From: Lysobacterales bacterium
GTDB taxonomy: Bacteria > Pseudomonadota > Gammaproteobacteria > Xanthomonadales > Marinicellaceae
Reading direction: 5' to 3'
Assembly (NCBI GenBank): GCA_026990095.1
Contig: JALSIL010000044.1
Span: 1-5,811 of the forward strand
Length of the DNA stretch: 5,811 nt
A program made the position numbers and the translations under genes. Positions within the stretch are counted from its first letter, which is position 1. Every line of letters begins with the position of its first letter. A model generated the notes under the pieces. That model was given only the letters and a program-made list of their open reading frames with translations. It was not told the origin of the DNA and ran no database searches. This document shows positions 5,727-5,811 of this stretch, in pieces.

Positions 5727-5811
5727 CTAATAATTACGTACATTATATTTACTTTTAAACTTATTACCAGTGCCATTAGTCATAGAGTCCAAAACAACAA
5801 CTATTTTAAAA
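5727..5811 (-). CDS. possible 3' end of a convergent gene (partial, unrecognised)
   Basis: On the - strand a frame is open from the right edge for 27 codons and ends with TAG at 5727-5729 (window coordinates). The tail reads VVVLDSMTNGTGNK then FKSKYNVRNY. I do not recognise the family. The stretch is too short to prove coding, but the residue mix is protein-like. A convergent gene ending here would place the 5647-5694 inverted repeat between two facing 3' ends, a usual place for a shared stem. It could equally be a chance open frame in intergenic DNA. Confidence 0.25.
   Translation of the reverse strand, partial: FKIVVVLDSMTNGTGNKFKSKYNVRNY

Overview
The window is a piece of an AT-rich proteobacterial chromosome, most likely gammaproteobacterial. 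The 536-residue LeuA resembles, from memory, forms I associate with Legionella-like gammaproteobacteria. The leu leader peptide and the palindromic repeat with a GAAA loop also fit. The assignment rests on recognition and not on a search, so the genus is left open. All clearly supported genes lie on the + strand.

Layout. (1) Bases 2-799 are the 3' part of an FMN-binding glutamate-synthase-family gene cut by the left edge. It overlaps by 14 bases a small DUF523/TudS-like Fe-S protein gene (786-1280). (2) Bases 1281-1507 form a control region. It has a possible sigma70 promoter whose -35 box overlaps the DUF523 stop codon, a short leader ORF ending in a dense run of leucine codons, and a hairpin plus T-run. 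This is the arrangement expected of leucine-sensing transcription attenuation. (3) Bases 1508-5645 are a leucine-biosynthesis operon: leuA (2-isopropylmalate synthase), an OsmC-family gene joined to leuA through a TAATG overlap, a palindromic repeat element in the gap, then leuC and leuD joined by an ATGA overlap. (4) Bases 5646-5811 hold a perfect 12-bp inverted repeat directly after leuD. Beyond it is a short open frame on the - strand running off the right edge, possibly the end of a convergent gene.

How the genes work together. LeuA condenses acetyl-CoA with 2-oxoisovalerate to 2-isopropylmalate. LeuC and LeuD form the isopropylmalate isomerase that converts it to 3-isopropylmalate. LeuB (3-isopropylmalate dehydrogenase), the next enzyme, is not in the window and does not begin in the 166 bases after leuD. 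The leader peptide would tie transcription of the operon to the supply of charged leucyl-tRNA. LeuA also keeps a C-terminal regulatory domain of the kind that gives leucine feedback inhibition.

The most interesting points are the well-formed leuL-type leader and attenuator, the OsmC thiol-peroxidase-like gene embedded between leuA and leuC, the repeat element that intrudes up to the leuC ribosome binding site and creates a misleading upstream start, and the long-loop inverted repeat after leuD. I found no CRISPR array, transposase, tRNA or rRNA, and no clearly novel multi-gene system.
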